DNA from: Ilumatobacter sp.
GTDB lineage: Bacteria; Actinomycetota; Acidimicrobiia; Acidimicrobiales; Ilumatobacteraceae
DNA: 20,162 nt
Direction: 5' to 3'
NCBI GenBank assembly: GCA_029263275.1
Contig: JAJCXU010000366.1
Location: forward strand, 1-20,162
Of the stretch, positions 6,948-14,689 are shown piece after piece. Every line of letters starts with the position of its first letter. Position 1 is the first letter of the stretch. The notes under the pieces are model-generated. The model searched no databases. It worked only from the letters and a program-made list of their open reading frames with translations, and was not told where the DNA came from. A program made the translations under genes and the position numbers.

Positions 6948-8390
6948 ATGTCCGATCAGGCTCCCGAGCAGCAGCGCAGCTACATCGTGCGCACGATGGG
7001 ATGCCAGATGAACGACCACGATTCCGAGCGCATTTCGGGTCTACTCGAAGCTGACGGTCTGGTCCGAGCGGAATCCGAGTCCGATGCCGATGTCGTCGTG
7101 CTCAACACCTGCTGTATTCGTGAGAACGCCGACAACAAGCTCTATGGCAATCTCGGGCACCTGAAGACCTGGAAGGGCAAGAAGGACGGGCGACAGATCG
7201 TCGTGTCCGGATGCCTGGCCCAAAAGGATCAGGAACTCGTCGCGGAGCGGGCCGGCCACGTCGACGTCGTCATGGGCACGCACAATGTGCACCGTGCTGC
7301 CGAGCTGCTGGCCGAGTCGACGACCTCCGACGTGCCGATCACCGAGATCCTGGCCGAAGCGGTCATCGACGATCATGCGATGTTCCCGTCGGCGCTTCCC
7401 GCCCGCCGGGAGACCTCCTACAACGCCTGGCTCACGATCCAGATCGGCTGCGACAACAACTGCGCCTTCTGCATCGTTCCGGCGGTCCGCGGTGCGGAGA
7501 TCTCTCGGCCGTATGCCGACGTTGTTGCCGAAGCCCGGCAGCTCGCGGCCGATGGAGTCACCGAGGTGACGCTCCTCGGTCAGAACGTGAACAGCTACGG
7601 GCGCGACCTGCAGCTCGCGGCGCGCCAAGCCGGTGACACCGACGCCAAACTTCGCCCACTCTTCTCGGACCTGCTCCGCGAGGTCGGCGCCGTCGAGGGC
7701 ATCCGCCGGGTGCGGTTCACCAGCCCGCACCCGAAGGACATGCGTCCGGACACGTTTGCGGCGATGGCCGAAACACCAGCGGTCTGTGAGCACCTGCACT
7801 ACCCACTGCAGTCGGGGAGCGATCGTGTGCTGGCGCTGATGCATCGGGGGTACACCGGCGCTCGCTATCTCGAACGACTTGGGCAAGCTCGGGCGGCCAT
7901 CGATGACTTGGCAGTGTCAACCGACATCATCGTTGGGTTCCCCGGCGAGACCGACGACGACTTCGAGCGCACGCTCGAGATCGCAGCCGCCGCGGAGTAT
8001 GACTACGCGTACACGTTCATCTTCTCGCCTCGCCCGGGCACCGAGGCAGCCGAGATGGCAGCCGACTTCATTGATCCCGACGTGGCCAGCGAACGTTTCC
8101 AACGCCTCCGCGTCGTCGTCGAACGCTCGGCGCTCCTCAAGCATGAGGCCCGAGTCGGACGAGTTGAAGAAGTGCTCGTCGAGGGGCCGAGCAAGCGCGA
8201 CCCCAGCGTCATCAGCGGTCGCACGCGTCAGAACAAGCTGGTGCACTTCACGCCGCCACGTTCCTTGCGCACTGGCAGCTACGCCACGGTGCGAGTCACC
8301 CGCGCCGCGCCGCACTTCTTGACCGGCGAATTCGTCGACTTCATCGCTGAGCCGAGCCACAAGCTCCGCATTCCCGTCGCCGCACTCTGA
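6948..8390 (+). CDS. miaB: tRNA-2-methylthio-N6-dimethylallyladenosine synthase MiaB
   Basis: Radical-SAM methylthiotransferase that adds the 2-methylthio group to i6A37 of tRNAs reading UNN codons. It acts after MiaA, whose gene is nearby. The product has 480 residues in the normal order. The N-terminal UPF0004 domain has cluster ligands C19 (RTMGC), C55 (LNTCCIRE) and C89 (SGCLAQ). The radical-SAM core has C168, C172 and C175 (IGCDNNCAFC). A C-terminal TRAM domain follows (GRVEEVLVEGPSK to about residue 470). The open frame extends upstream to 6552 through the lipoprotein gene, but the ATG at 6948 is correct because homology begins there and TAGCCT lies 7 nt before it. A hairpin follows the stop. 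Confidence 0.97.
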   Translation: MSDQAPEQQRSYIVRTMGCQMNDHDSERISGLLEADGLVRAESESDADVVVLNTCCIRENADNKLYGNLGHLKTWKGKKDGRQIVVSGCLAQKDQELVAERAGHVDVVMGTHNVHRAAELLAESTTSDVPITEILAEAVIDDHAMFPSALPARRETSYNAWLTIQIGCDNNCAFCIVPAVRGAEISRPYADVVAEARQLAADGVTEVTLLGQNVNSYGRDLQLAARQAGDTDAKLRPLFSDLLREVGAVEGIRRVRFTSPHPKDMRPDTFAAMAETPAVCEHLHYPLQSGSDRVLALMHRGYTGARYLERLGQARAAIDDLAVSTDIIVGFPGETDDDFERTLEIAAAAEYDYAYTFIFSPRPGTEAAEMAADFIDPDVASERFQRLRVVVERSALLKHEARVGRVEEVLVEGPSKRDPSVISGRTRQNKLVHFTPPRSLRTGSYATVRVTRAAPHFLTGEFVDFIAEPSHKLRIPVAAL

Positions 8391-8397
8391 ATCCCAC

Positions 8398-8428
8398 AGT
8401 CACAGCCGTACCCGGCCCCGCTGTGACT
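8398..8428 (+). terminator. miaB terminator hairpin
   Basis: AGTCACAGC (8398-8406) and GCTGTGACT (8420-8428) form a perfect 9-bp stem with a 13-nt loop, 8 bp after the miaB stop. There is no U-tract. The next gene's -10 lies 6 bp beyond. Confidence 0.65.
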
Positions 8429-8434
8429 CGACGG

Positions 8435-8440
8435 TAGGTT
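8435..8440 (+). promoter_or_regulatory. -10 element of the chorismate mutase promoter
   Basis: TAGGTT is followed by the ATG at 8450 after 9 nt, slightly longer than the 6-7 nt seen elsewhere. The GTG at 8444 is only 3 nt away. A very short leader or leaderless start is likely. Confidence 0.45.
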
Positions 8441-8449
8441 GGGGTGCTG

Positions 8450-8752
8450 ATGACTGACCCGGTGCACGATCCACAACTCGACGAGTTTCGATCGAGCATC
8501 GACAACATCGATGCAGCACTCGTGCATCTCCTCGCCGAGCGATTCAAAGTCACCAAAGCGGTCGGCCGATACAAGGTGACGGCGGCGCTGCCACCTGCCG
8601 ATCCGGCGCGCGAAGAGGTCCAGATCGCCCGGCTGCGGTCGATGGCTGAAGACGCGGGACTCGATCCAGTCTTCACGGAGAAGTTCCTCCGGTTCATCGT
8701 CGCTGAAGTCATTCATCACCACCAGCGGATCGCCGAAGGCGAACAGCTCTGA
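8450..8752 (+). CDS. AroQ-class (type II) chorismate mutase
   Basis: Converts chorismate to prephenate, the branch-point step to Phe and Tyr. The 100-residue, all-helical product aligns by eye with the chorismate mutase domain of E. coli PheA. The LDEFRSSIDNID arginine corresponds to R11, LLAERF to R28, GRYK to K39, and DPAREE to the D48/R51/E52 block. The position of Gln88 appears to be His in HHHQ, which would be worth modelling. It is free-standing with no fused dehydratase or dehydrogenase, and no secretion signal, so cytoplasmic. The ATG at 8450 is preferred over the in-frame GTG at 8444. It lies 23 bp before miaA and may share its transcript. A chorismate mutase here is not part of the usual miaB-miaA synteny. 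Confidence 0.88.
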   Translation: MTDPVHDPQLDEFRSSIDNIDAALVHLLAERFKVTKAVGRYKVTAALPPADPAREEVQIARLRSMAEDAGLDPVFTEKFLRFIVAEVIHHHQRIAEGEQL

Positions 8753-8775
8753 AGGACGTCCTACGACCACCACGC

Positions 8776-9669
8776 GTGGCGCTGGTCGGATCGACGGCGT
8801 CGGGGAAGTCATCGGTGGCGATGGCGGTGGCAGCGGAGCTGCCGGACATCGAGCTGGTCTCCGTCGACTCGATGCAGGTGTATCGCGGCATGGACATCGG
8901 GACGGCGAAGCCGACATTGGCCGAGCGCGCCGCCGTGCCGCATCACTGCATTGACCTTGTCGATCCGACGCAAGAGTTCACGGTCGCGCAGTTCAAGGTT
9001 GCCCATCAGCTTGCCCTCGACGACATCCACGCACGTGGGCGCCGAGCGCTGCTCGTCGGTGGCACCGGGCTGTATCACCGCGTGGTCGTCGACGACTTCG
9101 ACCTGCCGGGGGAGTGGCCGGAGGTACGCGAGTCACTGGCTGAGCAGGACCTCGCCACGTTGTACGCACAGCTCGTCGAGAGCGACCCCGCTGCGGCGGC
9201 CAAGATCGAACCGGAGAATCGACGGCGGGTCGTGCGAGCGCTCGAAGTTACGGTCGGCAGCGGTCGACCGTTCAGTTCGTTCGGTCCTGGCGTCGACCAC
9301 TATCCCGACTCCGGGGTGGCCCAGATCGGATTGCGGTGGCCGCGGGCGGTGATCGCGAAACGAATCGAAGCGCGCGTCGGCCAGATGATTCTCGACGGAT
9401 TGATCGACGAAGTACGTGGACTTCGAACCGCAGGCCTGTCGAAGACGTCGGGTCAGGCTCTCGGCTACAAGGAAACTCTGCAGTATCTCGACGGCGACAT
9501 CAGCGAGGATGCAGCCATGGAGATGATCGTGACCCGCACGCGGCAGTTCGCCGTACGTCAGGAGCGATGGTTCCGCCGCGATCCACGCGTACGCTGGATT
9601 GACGTCGAAGAGGATCCGGTCGCCGAGGTGGCGCCGATCGTCATCGAGCATTTCGAGAAGCTGCAATGA
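8776..9669 (+). CDS. miaA: tRNA dimethylallyltransferase MiaA
   Basis: Transfers the dimethylallyl group from DMAPP to A37 of tRNAs, making i6A, the substrate of MiaB. The 297-residue length is normal. The P-loop is GSTASGKS at residues 5-12. DSMQVYRGMDIGTAKPT follows, with the catalytic Asp and Gln, then PHHCIDL, the GGTGLYHRVVVDD block, the GYKE motif and the RTRQFAVRQERWFRRD tRNA-binding segment. The GTG at 8776 lacks a clear ribosome binding site. The frame is open upstream (about 8 further codons back to the chorismate mutase stop) but offers no ATG or GTG there, so translation may be coupled. The stop overlaps the dapF start as ATGA. Confidence 0.96.
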   Translation: MALVGSTASGKSSVAMAVAAELPDIELVSVDSMQVYRGMDIGTAKPTLAERAAVPHHCIDLVDPTQEFTVAQFKVAHQLALDDIHARGRRALLVGGTGLYHRVVVDDFDLPGEWPEVRESLAEQDLATLYAQLVESDPAAAAKIEPENRRRVVRALEVTVGSGRPFSSFGPGVDHYPDSGVAQIGLRWPRAVIAKRIEARVGQMILDGLIDEVRGLRTAGLSKTSGQALGYKETLQYLDGDISEDAAMEMIVTRTRQFAVRQERWFRRDPRVRWIDVEEDPVAEVAPIVIEHFEKLQ

Positions 9670-10469
9670 CCTCACTCACGCTCACGAAACACCACGGTCT
9701 GGGCAACGACTTTCTCGTCGCGTTCCACCCCGACGTTGCCGACCTCCCGGCCTTGGCCCGCGAGCTGTGCGATCGCCGAACCGGCATTGGTGCCGACGGA
9801 CTCCTCGTCGCCGAGTCCAAGGAGGGGTACGCCGCTGAGATGGTGCTGTACAACGCCGACGGATCGCGCGCCGAGATGAGCGGCAACGGCATCCGTTGCT
9901 TCGCGCAGGCGCTGGCGATGCGTCGAGGTGATCTCGATCAACAGCGCATCTCCACCGACGCGGGCGAGCGCACGGTCACGTTGTGGGCAACCGATGACTC
10001 GAACACGATCTCCGCACGTGTCGAGATGGGCGAAGTCTCGACCCTCGGTGAACCTGAGGACTGGCAGACCCTCGGCTGTCACCCCGATCGTCCCGTTGCA
10101 CACCTCAGCATGGGGAATCCGCACAGCATCGTTGGCGTCGACGAGGTCGCTGCCGTCAACCTCGCCGACCTCGGGAGCAAGGTGCCGCAGATCAACCTCG
10201 AAATCGTCGAGCCTGGCCCCGAGTTGCACGGCATCACGATGCGCGTCCACGAGCGTGGCGCCGGCATCACACAGGCATGCGGAACCGGCGCGTGTGCCGC
10301 TGCCTTCGCTTCCAAGCAGTGGGGGCTCGTCAAGGCGGACGCCGAGGAGATACTCGTACACATGGACGGTGGCACCGCCAGCGTGTCGTTCGACGCCGAA
10401 CAACCGACCCGGGCAATCCTGACCGGGCCGGCCACCCACATCGCAACGATCGACGTACCGCTCACGTGA
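9666..10469 (+). CDS. dapF: diaminopimelate epimerase-family protein DapF with Ser at the first catalytic Cys position
   Basis: Family reaction: interconversion of LL- and meso-diaminopimelate for lysine and peptidoglycan. The 267-residue product has the two-lobed layout, with GLGNDFLV (residues 11-18), RRTGIGADG (37-45), NADGS (63-67), GNGIRC (73-78), GNPHS and ERGAGITQACGTGACA. Enzymes of this family use two cysteines, one in an A/E-x-C-G-N-G motif and one in ACG[ST]GA. The second is present as Cys205. The first position is Ser72 (codon AGC) in EMSGNG; a Cys occurs six residues later (C78). The gene overlaps miaA (ATGA) and hflX (GTGA) and lies two genes before dapC, which supports a role in diaminopimelate synthesis despite the substitution. 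Confidence 0.93.
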   Translation: MTSLTLTKHHGLGNDFLVAFHPDVADLPALARELCDRRTGIGADGLLVAESKEGYAAEMVLYNADGSRAEMSGNGIRCFAQALAMRRGDLDQQRISTDAGERTVTLWATDDSNTISARVEMGEVSTLGEPEDWQTLGCHPDRPVAHLSMGNPHSIVGVDEVAAVNLADLGSKVPQINLEIVEPGPELHGITMRVHERGAGITQACGTGACAAAFASKQWGLVKADAEEILVHMDGGTASVSFDAEQPTRAILTGPATHIATIDVPLT

Positions 10470-11812
10470 CAACGCCCTACAACGAGGCGCTCGGCGCCAC
10501 ACTGATCGACCGGACGATTCGCGAGAAGATCGTGCTCGTCGGAGTCACATTGCCCGGAGACGACGAGGAGTCGACTGAAGCCAGTCTCGATGAGCTCGCC
10601 CTCCTCGTCGACACCGCCGGTGCTGATGAAGTGGCCCGCATGGTGCAGCGACGTGATGCGCCTGACCACACGTGGTTCATCGGCAAAGGCAAGGCCGAGG
10701 AACTGAAACAGCTCTGCCTGGCGGTCGACGCCGACACCGTGGTCTTCGACAACAGCCTCGCACCCGCTCAGCAGTACAACCTCGAGAAGATGCTCGGTCG
10801 AACCGCGATCGACCGAACCGCAGTGATTCTCGACATCTTTGGCCAGAACGCACACACGCTCGAAGGCAAGGCCCAGGTCGAGTTGGCCCTCCTTCGCTAC
10901 CGGCTGCCGCGGCTCCGCCGAGGCATCACCGACAAGCAGTCGCAACAGCGCGGTGGCGTCGGTGCCCGATTTGGCGGTGGCGAAACCAAGACCGAAGTCG
11001 AGCGGCGACGGATCAAGCGTCGCATCAACAAACTCGAGAAAGACCTCGACGGATTGGCCGAGACTCGATCGCTGCAGCGCAAGGGTCGCAACAAGAGCGG
11101 CCTCGCCAACGTCGCCATCGTTGGCTACACGAACGCGGGAAAGTCCACGCTGCTCAACGTGCTGACACAGTCTGGCGTGCTGGTCGAAGACCGTCTCTTT
11201 GCCACGCTCGACCCGACGACCCGACGACTCTCGTTGCCCGGCGGTGAGCCTGTGTTGCTCAGCGACACCGTCGGCTTCATCAGCAGACTGCCGCACGGGT
11301 TGATCGAGTCATTCAAGGGGACGCTCGAAGTGGCGGCGATGGCTGATTATCTCGTCCACGTGGTCGACGCGAGCGCGCCCGACCCTGAGGCTCAGATCGA
11401 TGCAGTGCGCGAGGTGCTCGCCGATATCAAGGCTGCTGAGGTTCCGGAGCTGCTCGTGTTCAACAAGGCTGATGTCGAGCCAGGAGTCGCCCAGCAGTTG
11501 GCCGAGTCGCACCCAGGCTCCGTTGCCATCAGCGCCGTCAATGGGGAGGGCGTCGAGACGTTCCTCCGCACGCTCGGTGATCGGCTTCGGGCGCTCGCGG
11601 TGGTCTACGAACTCGTTGTCCCCTACGACCGAGGCGACATCTTGGCGTCGGTGCACCGCGAGGGCGAAGTGGTGTCGATCGGCGATGGAGCTGGCGAGAC
11701 CGGCGAAGCCTGGCTGATCCGTGCCCGTTTGTCCGATGCCTCCGCGGGTCGGCTCGGTGAGTTCGTCGTCGGCACGCAGTCTCCGCCCGACTCCACTCAG
11801 GAGAATCCATGA
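10466..11812 (+). CDS. hflX: ribosome-associated GTPase HflX
   Basis: GTPase that binds the large ribosomal subunit and in studied species splits or rescues stalled ribosomes. The 448-residue product has the HflX N-terminal domain (about residues 15-200, with LVDTAGADEVARMVQRRDAPDHTWFIGKGKAEEL and the GRTAIDRTAVILDIFGQNAHTLEGKAQVELA block). A linker rich in Arg/Lys and Gly (GGVGARFGGGETKTEVERRRIKRRI) precedes the G domain: G1 GYTNAGKS (220-227), LFATLDPTTRR, G3 DTVGF and G4 NKAD. The GTG at 10466 overlaps the dapF stop as GTGA and gives the standard N-terminus; the open frame upstream lies inside dapF. Its stop overlaps the dapC ATG. Neighbourhood with miaA is an old bacterial arrangement. 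Confidence 0.97.
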   Translation: MTTPYNEALGATLIDRTIREKIVLVGVTLPGDDEESTEASLDELALLVDTAGADEVARMVQRRDAPDHTWFIGKGKAEELKQLCLAVDADTVVFDNSLAPAQQYNLEKMLGRTAIDRTAVILDIFGQNAHTLEGKAQVELALLRYRLPRLRRGITDKQSQQRGGVGARFGGGETKTEVERRRIKRRINKLEKDLDGLAETRSLQRKGRNKSGLANVAIVGYTNAGKSTLLNVLTQSGVLVEDRLFATLDPTTRRLSLPGGEPVLLSDTVGFISRLPHGLIESFKGTLEVAAMADYLVHVVDASAPDPEAQIDAVREVLADIKAAEVPELLVFNKADVEPGVAQQLAESHPGSVAISAVNGEGVETFLRTLGDRLRALAVVYELVVPYDRGDILASVHREGEVVSIGDGAGETGEAWLIRARLSDASAGRLGEFVVGTQSPPDSTQENP

Positions 11813-12939
11813 CCGTCATCGAAGCGCTCACGGGACCCTTCGAACCGCCGCCGTACCCGTACGACCGGCTCAACCGGTTCAAGCCGGTGTGCGAAGCCTT
11901 TGATGGCGGGCTGGTCGACCTGTCGATCGGGACCCCGTTCGATGCACCGCCGGCCGCCGTGATCGAGGCCCTCGCAACGAGCAACGCCGAGCGGTCGTAT
12001 CCGCCGAGCATCGGCACAGTCGAGTATCGAACGGCCTGCCACAACTGGATGGCCCGGCGACTCGACGTCGACGTGCCGATCGACCGGATCGCTGCTGCCG
12101 TTGGGACGAAGGAGTTCGTTGCCTCGTTGCCACGATTCATGCGCTTGATGCAGCCTGATCGCGACACGGTGCTGTACCCCGCGGTGGCATATCCGTCGTA
12201 TGCAATGGGCGCGACACTTGGCGGCTGCCGATCGGTTGGCGTGCCGTTCGGTCCCGATGGCACCCTTGATCTCGACGCCGTCGACGCATCGGACCGCGAC
12301 CGGGCCTTGCTCCTGTGGGTCAACAGCCCGGGCAACCCGACAGGTCAACTCGACGATCTGGAAGCAGCTGCCTCGTGGGGGCGAACGCACGGTGTTCCGG
12401 TGTTCTCGGACGAGTGCTACATCGAATTCACGTGGGACGGCGCGCCGCGGACGATCCTCGAGCATGGCCTCGACGGTGTGGTTGCGGTCCACTCGCTGTC
12501 GAAGCGATCCAACCTTGCTGGCGCTCGCGCTGGGTTCTACGCCGGCGACGCGGCGATCGTCGACTTCCTGAGCAGCGTGCGCCAACACAGCGGCATGTTG
12601 GTCCCCGGGCCGGTGCAAGCTGCCGCCGCTGTCGCGTTCGACGACGATGTCCACGTCGAGGAACAGCGTGAGCGCTATGCGCAGCGACTCGAACTGATGG
12701 CCAACGTGCTCTCGGAGTGGTCAGGGATCGACGTGCCTCGCCCCGCAGGAGCCTTCTATCTGTGGATTCCTGTTGCCGATGGCTGGGACTTCGCAGAACG
12801 GCTGGCCACTGACGGCGGTGCGCTGGTGAGCCCAGGTGAGTTCTATGGAGCCGATGGGACCAATTTCGTCCGTGTGGCCGTGGTACAACCTGATGAACGG
12901 ATCGATCTCGTCGCTCGCCGGCTCGCATCGACTGCCTGA
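11809..12939 (+). CDS. dapC: succinyldiaminopimelate transaminase-type aminotransferase (DapC-like)
   Basis: PLP-dependent fold-type I class I/II aminotransferase of 376 residues. Key features are LSIGTPFDAPP, the WVNSPGNPTGQ loop (substrate/PLP-binding Asn), SDECYIEF (the PLP-ring Asp, Tyr), SLSKRSNLAGARAGF with Schiff-base Lys232, and a C-terminal FVRVAVV with the carboxylate-binding Arg. The overall pattern matches the actinobacterial succinyl-DAP transaminase group. Position two genes after dapF supports that substrate, but other amino acids cannot be excluded. The ATG overlaps the hflX stop (ATGA) and has its own AGGAG at 11799-11803, so it is the last gene of the miaA-dapF-hflX-dapC chain. 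A 39-bp gap separates it from the next gene. Confidence 0.85.
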   Translation: MTVIEALTGPFEPPPYPYDRLNRFKPVCEAFDGGLVDLSIGTPFDAPPAAVIEALATSNAERSYPPSIGTVEYRTACHNWMARRLDVDVPIDRIAAAVGTKEFVASLPRFMRLMQPDRDTVLYPAVAYPSYAMGATLGGCRSVGVPFGPDGTLDLDAVDASDRDRALLLWVNSPGNPTGQLDDLEAAASWGRTHGVPVFSDECYIEFTWDGAPRTILEHGLDGVVAVHSLSKRSNLAGARAGFYAGDAAIVDFLSSVRQHSGMLVPGPVQAAAAVAFDDDVHVEEQRERYAQRLELMANVLSEWSGIDVPRPAGAFYLWIPVADGWDFAERLATDGGALVSPGEFYGADGTNFVRVAVVQPDERIDLVARRLASTA

Positions 12940-12978
12940 ATTGACACGCCGCCCCACCGACTCACACATCGGAGCAAC

Positions 12979-13839
12979 ATGACCACCTCGAGCAAACGGA
13001 GTGCACTGCTTGGCGTTGGCATCGTGGTCATGATCGTTGGGCTGCTCAGTGCGATTGGGCTCTGGTACTCGGCGGGTCAGCTCGAGTCCGACGCGATACG
13101 CAATCTGGCGCGGGCACCCAGCGGGTGCGACACGACGCTCGACTTCGAAGCGGCCGGAGACTTCACGATCTACGTCGAGACAGCGGGTCGCTTCGATGCG
13201 CCGATCGCAGGCGATTGTGTCGCAGAGGGCGAATACGGCATCGTCGGCGACGTCGTGCCGGCAGTCTCGCTGGTGATGACCTCGCCGACAGGTGACGCCG
13301 TCGAACTGGCCAACGCATCCGGGACGACCTACGACGCCGACGGCTTCAGTGGTCAGTCAGTTCGGACCTTCAGCGTCGAAACGCCTGGTGACCACGTGTT
13401 GCGCGTCGAACTTCCTGGTGACACCGATGTCCAAGTGGCGGTCGCCATCGGCAGAGACCCCTCGGACGGTGTCGCGATGATGCAACTCGGCGCGGTGCTT
13501 GCCGGGCTTGCTGGCGTGCTCATCGGTGGGGGATTGATCATTGCGGCGCGGCGTTCTGCAGCAGCCGAACCCGCTGCGGTCGTGACTGAGCCCTGGACGG
13601 CCGATCCGGCAGCATGGGCCACCACACCGCCGGGAATGCCGCAGGCGCCCCCTACCGAGGGCTGGCAGCCTGCAGTCGGGCCGCCGACGCATGCGCCTGG
13701 GGTGACCAGCCCGCAGCAGCCGGCAGCTTGGCCGCCACAACCCGCTGCGCCCGGCCCAGTGCCAGCGCCTCCGCCGGATGGCGCTTCGGGAGATGGCGAA
13801 CAATCACCGTGGGCGCCGCCAAGCAACCCCGCAGGCTGA
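12979..13839 (+). CDS. two-helix membrane protein with extracellular beta domain and Pro-rich tail
   Basis: The 286-residue product has a first membrane helix at about residues 9-30 and a second at 169-190. The 135-residue stretch between them is rich in short polar beta strands with two Cys (GCDTTLDF and GDCVAEG, possibly a disulfide). The last 95 residues are disordered and rich in Pro, Ala, Gln and Trp. By charge the tail is cytoplasmic and the beta domain outside. No enzyme motif is seen; family unknown. A GGAG lies 4-8 nt before the ATG. It may be read through from dapC (39-bp gap), although TTGACA at 12942-12947 could be part of a separate promoter. It converges on lexA. Confidence 0.75.
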   Translation: MTTSSKRSALLGVGIVVMIVGLLSAIGLWYSAGQLESDAIRNLARAPSGCDTTLDFEAAGDFTIYVETAGRFDAPIAGDCVAEGEYGIVGDVVPAVSLVMTSPTGDAVELANASGTTYDADGFSGQSVRTFSVETPGDHVLRVELPGDTDVQVAVAIGRDPSDGVAMMQLGAVLAGLAGVLIGGGLIIAARRSAAAEPAAVVTEPWTADPAAWATTPPGMPQAPPTEGWQPAVGPPTHAPGVTSPQQPAAWPPQPAAPGPVPAPPPDGASGDGEQSPWAPPSNPAG

Positions 13840-13857
13840 ATTTGAACGACGACGAGA

Positions 13858-13885
13858 GATGATCGGCGCTCAGTAGCGCCGCATC
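13858..13885. terminator. hairpin between the convergent membrane-protein gene and lexA
   Basis: CGGCGCT (13864-13870) and AGCGCCG (13875-13881) pair perfectly around CAGT, extended by GATG/CATC (13858-13861, 13882-13885). The lexA stop codon lies at the tip of the hairpin. There is no U-tract on either strand. Confidence 0.5.
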
Positions 13886-14499
13886 ACCGTGACGACCTTG
13901 CCATACAGTTCGACCTCGTCGGCACCGAACACCATTGGCTCCATCGTGGGGTTGTGCGGCGTGAGCGTGACCTCGGCGCCCGACCGCGAGTAGCTCTTGA
14001 CGGTGGCCTCGCCGCCCGGAATGCCAGCGACAACGATGTCGCCGTTGTGCGGGTGATCGACTTGCGTGGCCACCACGTAGTCGCCATCGAGGATGCCCGC
14101 ATCGACCATCGACTCGCCGCGGACTCGCAGCATGAAGAGTTCGCCTTCGCCGGCGAAGTCGGCCGGGACCGGGAGGAGCTCCTCGACGTTCTCCTCGGCG
14201 AGCACATCGGTGCCTGCGGCGACGTCGCCCACCAATGGCACGTGACGCACTGGCCTTTTCTCCATCATGGCGCCGCTGTTGGAGTCGTAGCGGACCTCGA
14301 TAGCGCGCGGCTTACTGGGGTCGCGCCGAAGGTAGCCGTGGCGTTGGAGCGTGTTGAGGTGACTGTGCACGGTCGATGGCGAGGTGAGGCCCACCGCATC
14401 GCCGATCTCACGCACTGATGGAGGGAACCCGCGATCGCTGATCTGCTGCTGGATGAAGTCGAGAATGTCGCGCTGACGCGTACTGATCTTGGGGGCCAT
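13870..14499 (-). CDS. lexA: SOS repressor LexA
   Basis: Represses SOS genes and cleaves itself when RecA filaments form. The 209-residue product has a winged helix-turn-helix domain (residues 1-70, with RDILDFI, GFPPSVREIGDAVGL as recognition region, and STVHSHLNTLQRHGYLRRD). A linker follows, then the S24 peptidase domain with scissile bond A95-G96 (GDVAAGTD), catalytic S130 (RGESM) and K168 (ATVKSY). All functional residues are present. The ATG at 14499 is chosen because MAPKISTRQRDIL is the normal N-terminus and TACGCT lies 7 nt upstream, so the mRNA is probably leaderless. Longer open frame upstream (to 14664) runs through the operator region and is not coding. Divergent from the LysM gene, with LexA boxes between. 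Confidence 0.98.
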   Translation of the reverse strand: MAPKISTRQRDILDFIQQQISDRGFPPSVREIGDAVGLTSPSTVHSHLNTLQRHGYLRRDPSKPRAIEVRYDSNSGAMMEKRPVRHVPLVGDVAAGTDVLAEENVEELLPVPADFAGEGELFMLRVRGESMVDAGILDGDYVVATQVDHPHNGDIVVAGIPGGEATVKSYSRSGAEVTLTPHNPTMEPMVFGADEVELYGKVVTVMRRY

Positions 14500-14506
14500 A
14501 CCGAAC

Positions 14507-14535
14507 AGCGTACGGGGATGCTGAGAGCGAGTCAA
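14507..14535 (-). promoter_or_regulatory. lexA promoter (leaderless)
   Basis: On the minus strand TTGACT (14530-14535), a 17-nt spacer and TACGCT (14507-14512) stand 7 nt before the ATG. This is the most complete promoter in the window. The LexA box at 14548-14561 lies just upstream of the -35. A weaker box-like sequence, CAAAC-N4-GTACC (14533-14546, plus strand), overlaps it. Confidence 0.8.
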
Positions 14536-14547
14536 ACATTTGTACCG

Positions 14548-14561
14548 GGAACGGTCGTTCG
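14548..14561. promoter_or_regulatory. LexA box upstream of lexA
   Basis: GGAAC-GGTC-GTTCG differs from CGAAC-N4-GTTCG at one base. Its position next to the lexA -35 fits autorepression. Confidence 0.7.
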
Positions 14562-14581
14562 AAAAAAGTCTCAAGTACGAG

Positions 14582-14610
14582 TTGACATCGAACACTTGTC
14601 CTGGTTCACT
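14582..14610 (+). promoter_or_regulatory. promoter of the LysM (DivS/ChiZ-like) gene
   Basis: TTGACA (14582-14587), 17 nt, then TTCACT (14605-14610). A CGAAC half-site (14589-14593) lies in the spacer and another (14615-14619) at the expected start point, consistent with LexA control. Confidence 0.7.
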
Positions 14611-14625
14611 GAGTCGAACAGAGAT

Positions 14626-14639
14626 CGAACACACGTTCA
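14626..14639. promoter_or_regulatory. LexA box of the LysM gene within a CGAAC array
   Basis: CGAAC-ACAC-GTTCA matches the LexA operator at nine of ten defined bases. It lies 15 nt after the -10. CGAAC also occurs at 14589, 14615, 14646 and 14656, and GTTCG at 14643. Confidence 0.8.
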
Positions 14640-14689
14640 ACTGTTCGAACGAAACCGAACACACCGCACGTCATCCGTTGGGGAGAGAC

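Noticed and set aside
10079..11296. 405-codon open frame antisense to dapF and hflX
   Set aside because: Long antisense frames are expected in high-GC genes. It has no recognisable domain, and both sense genes are clear families.
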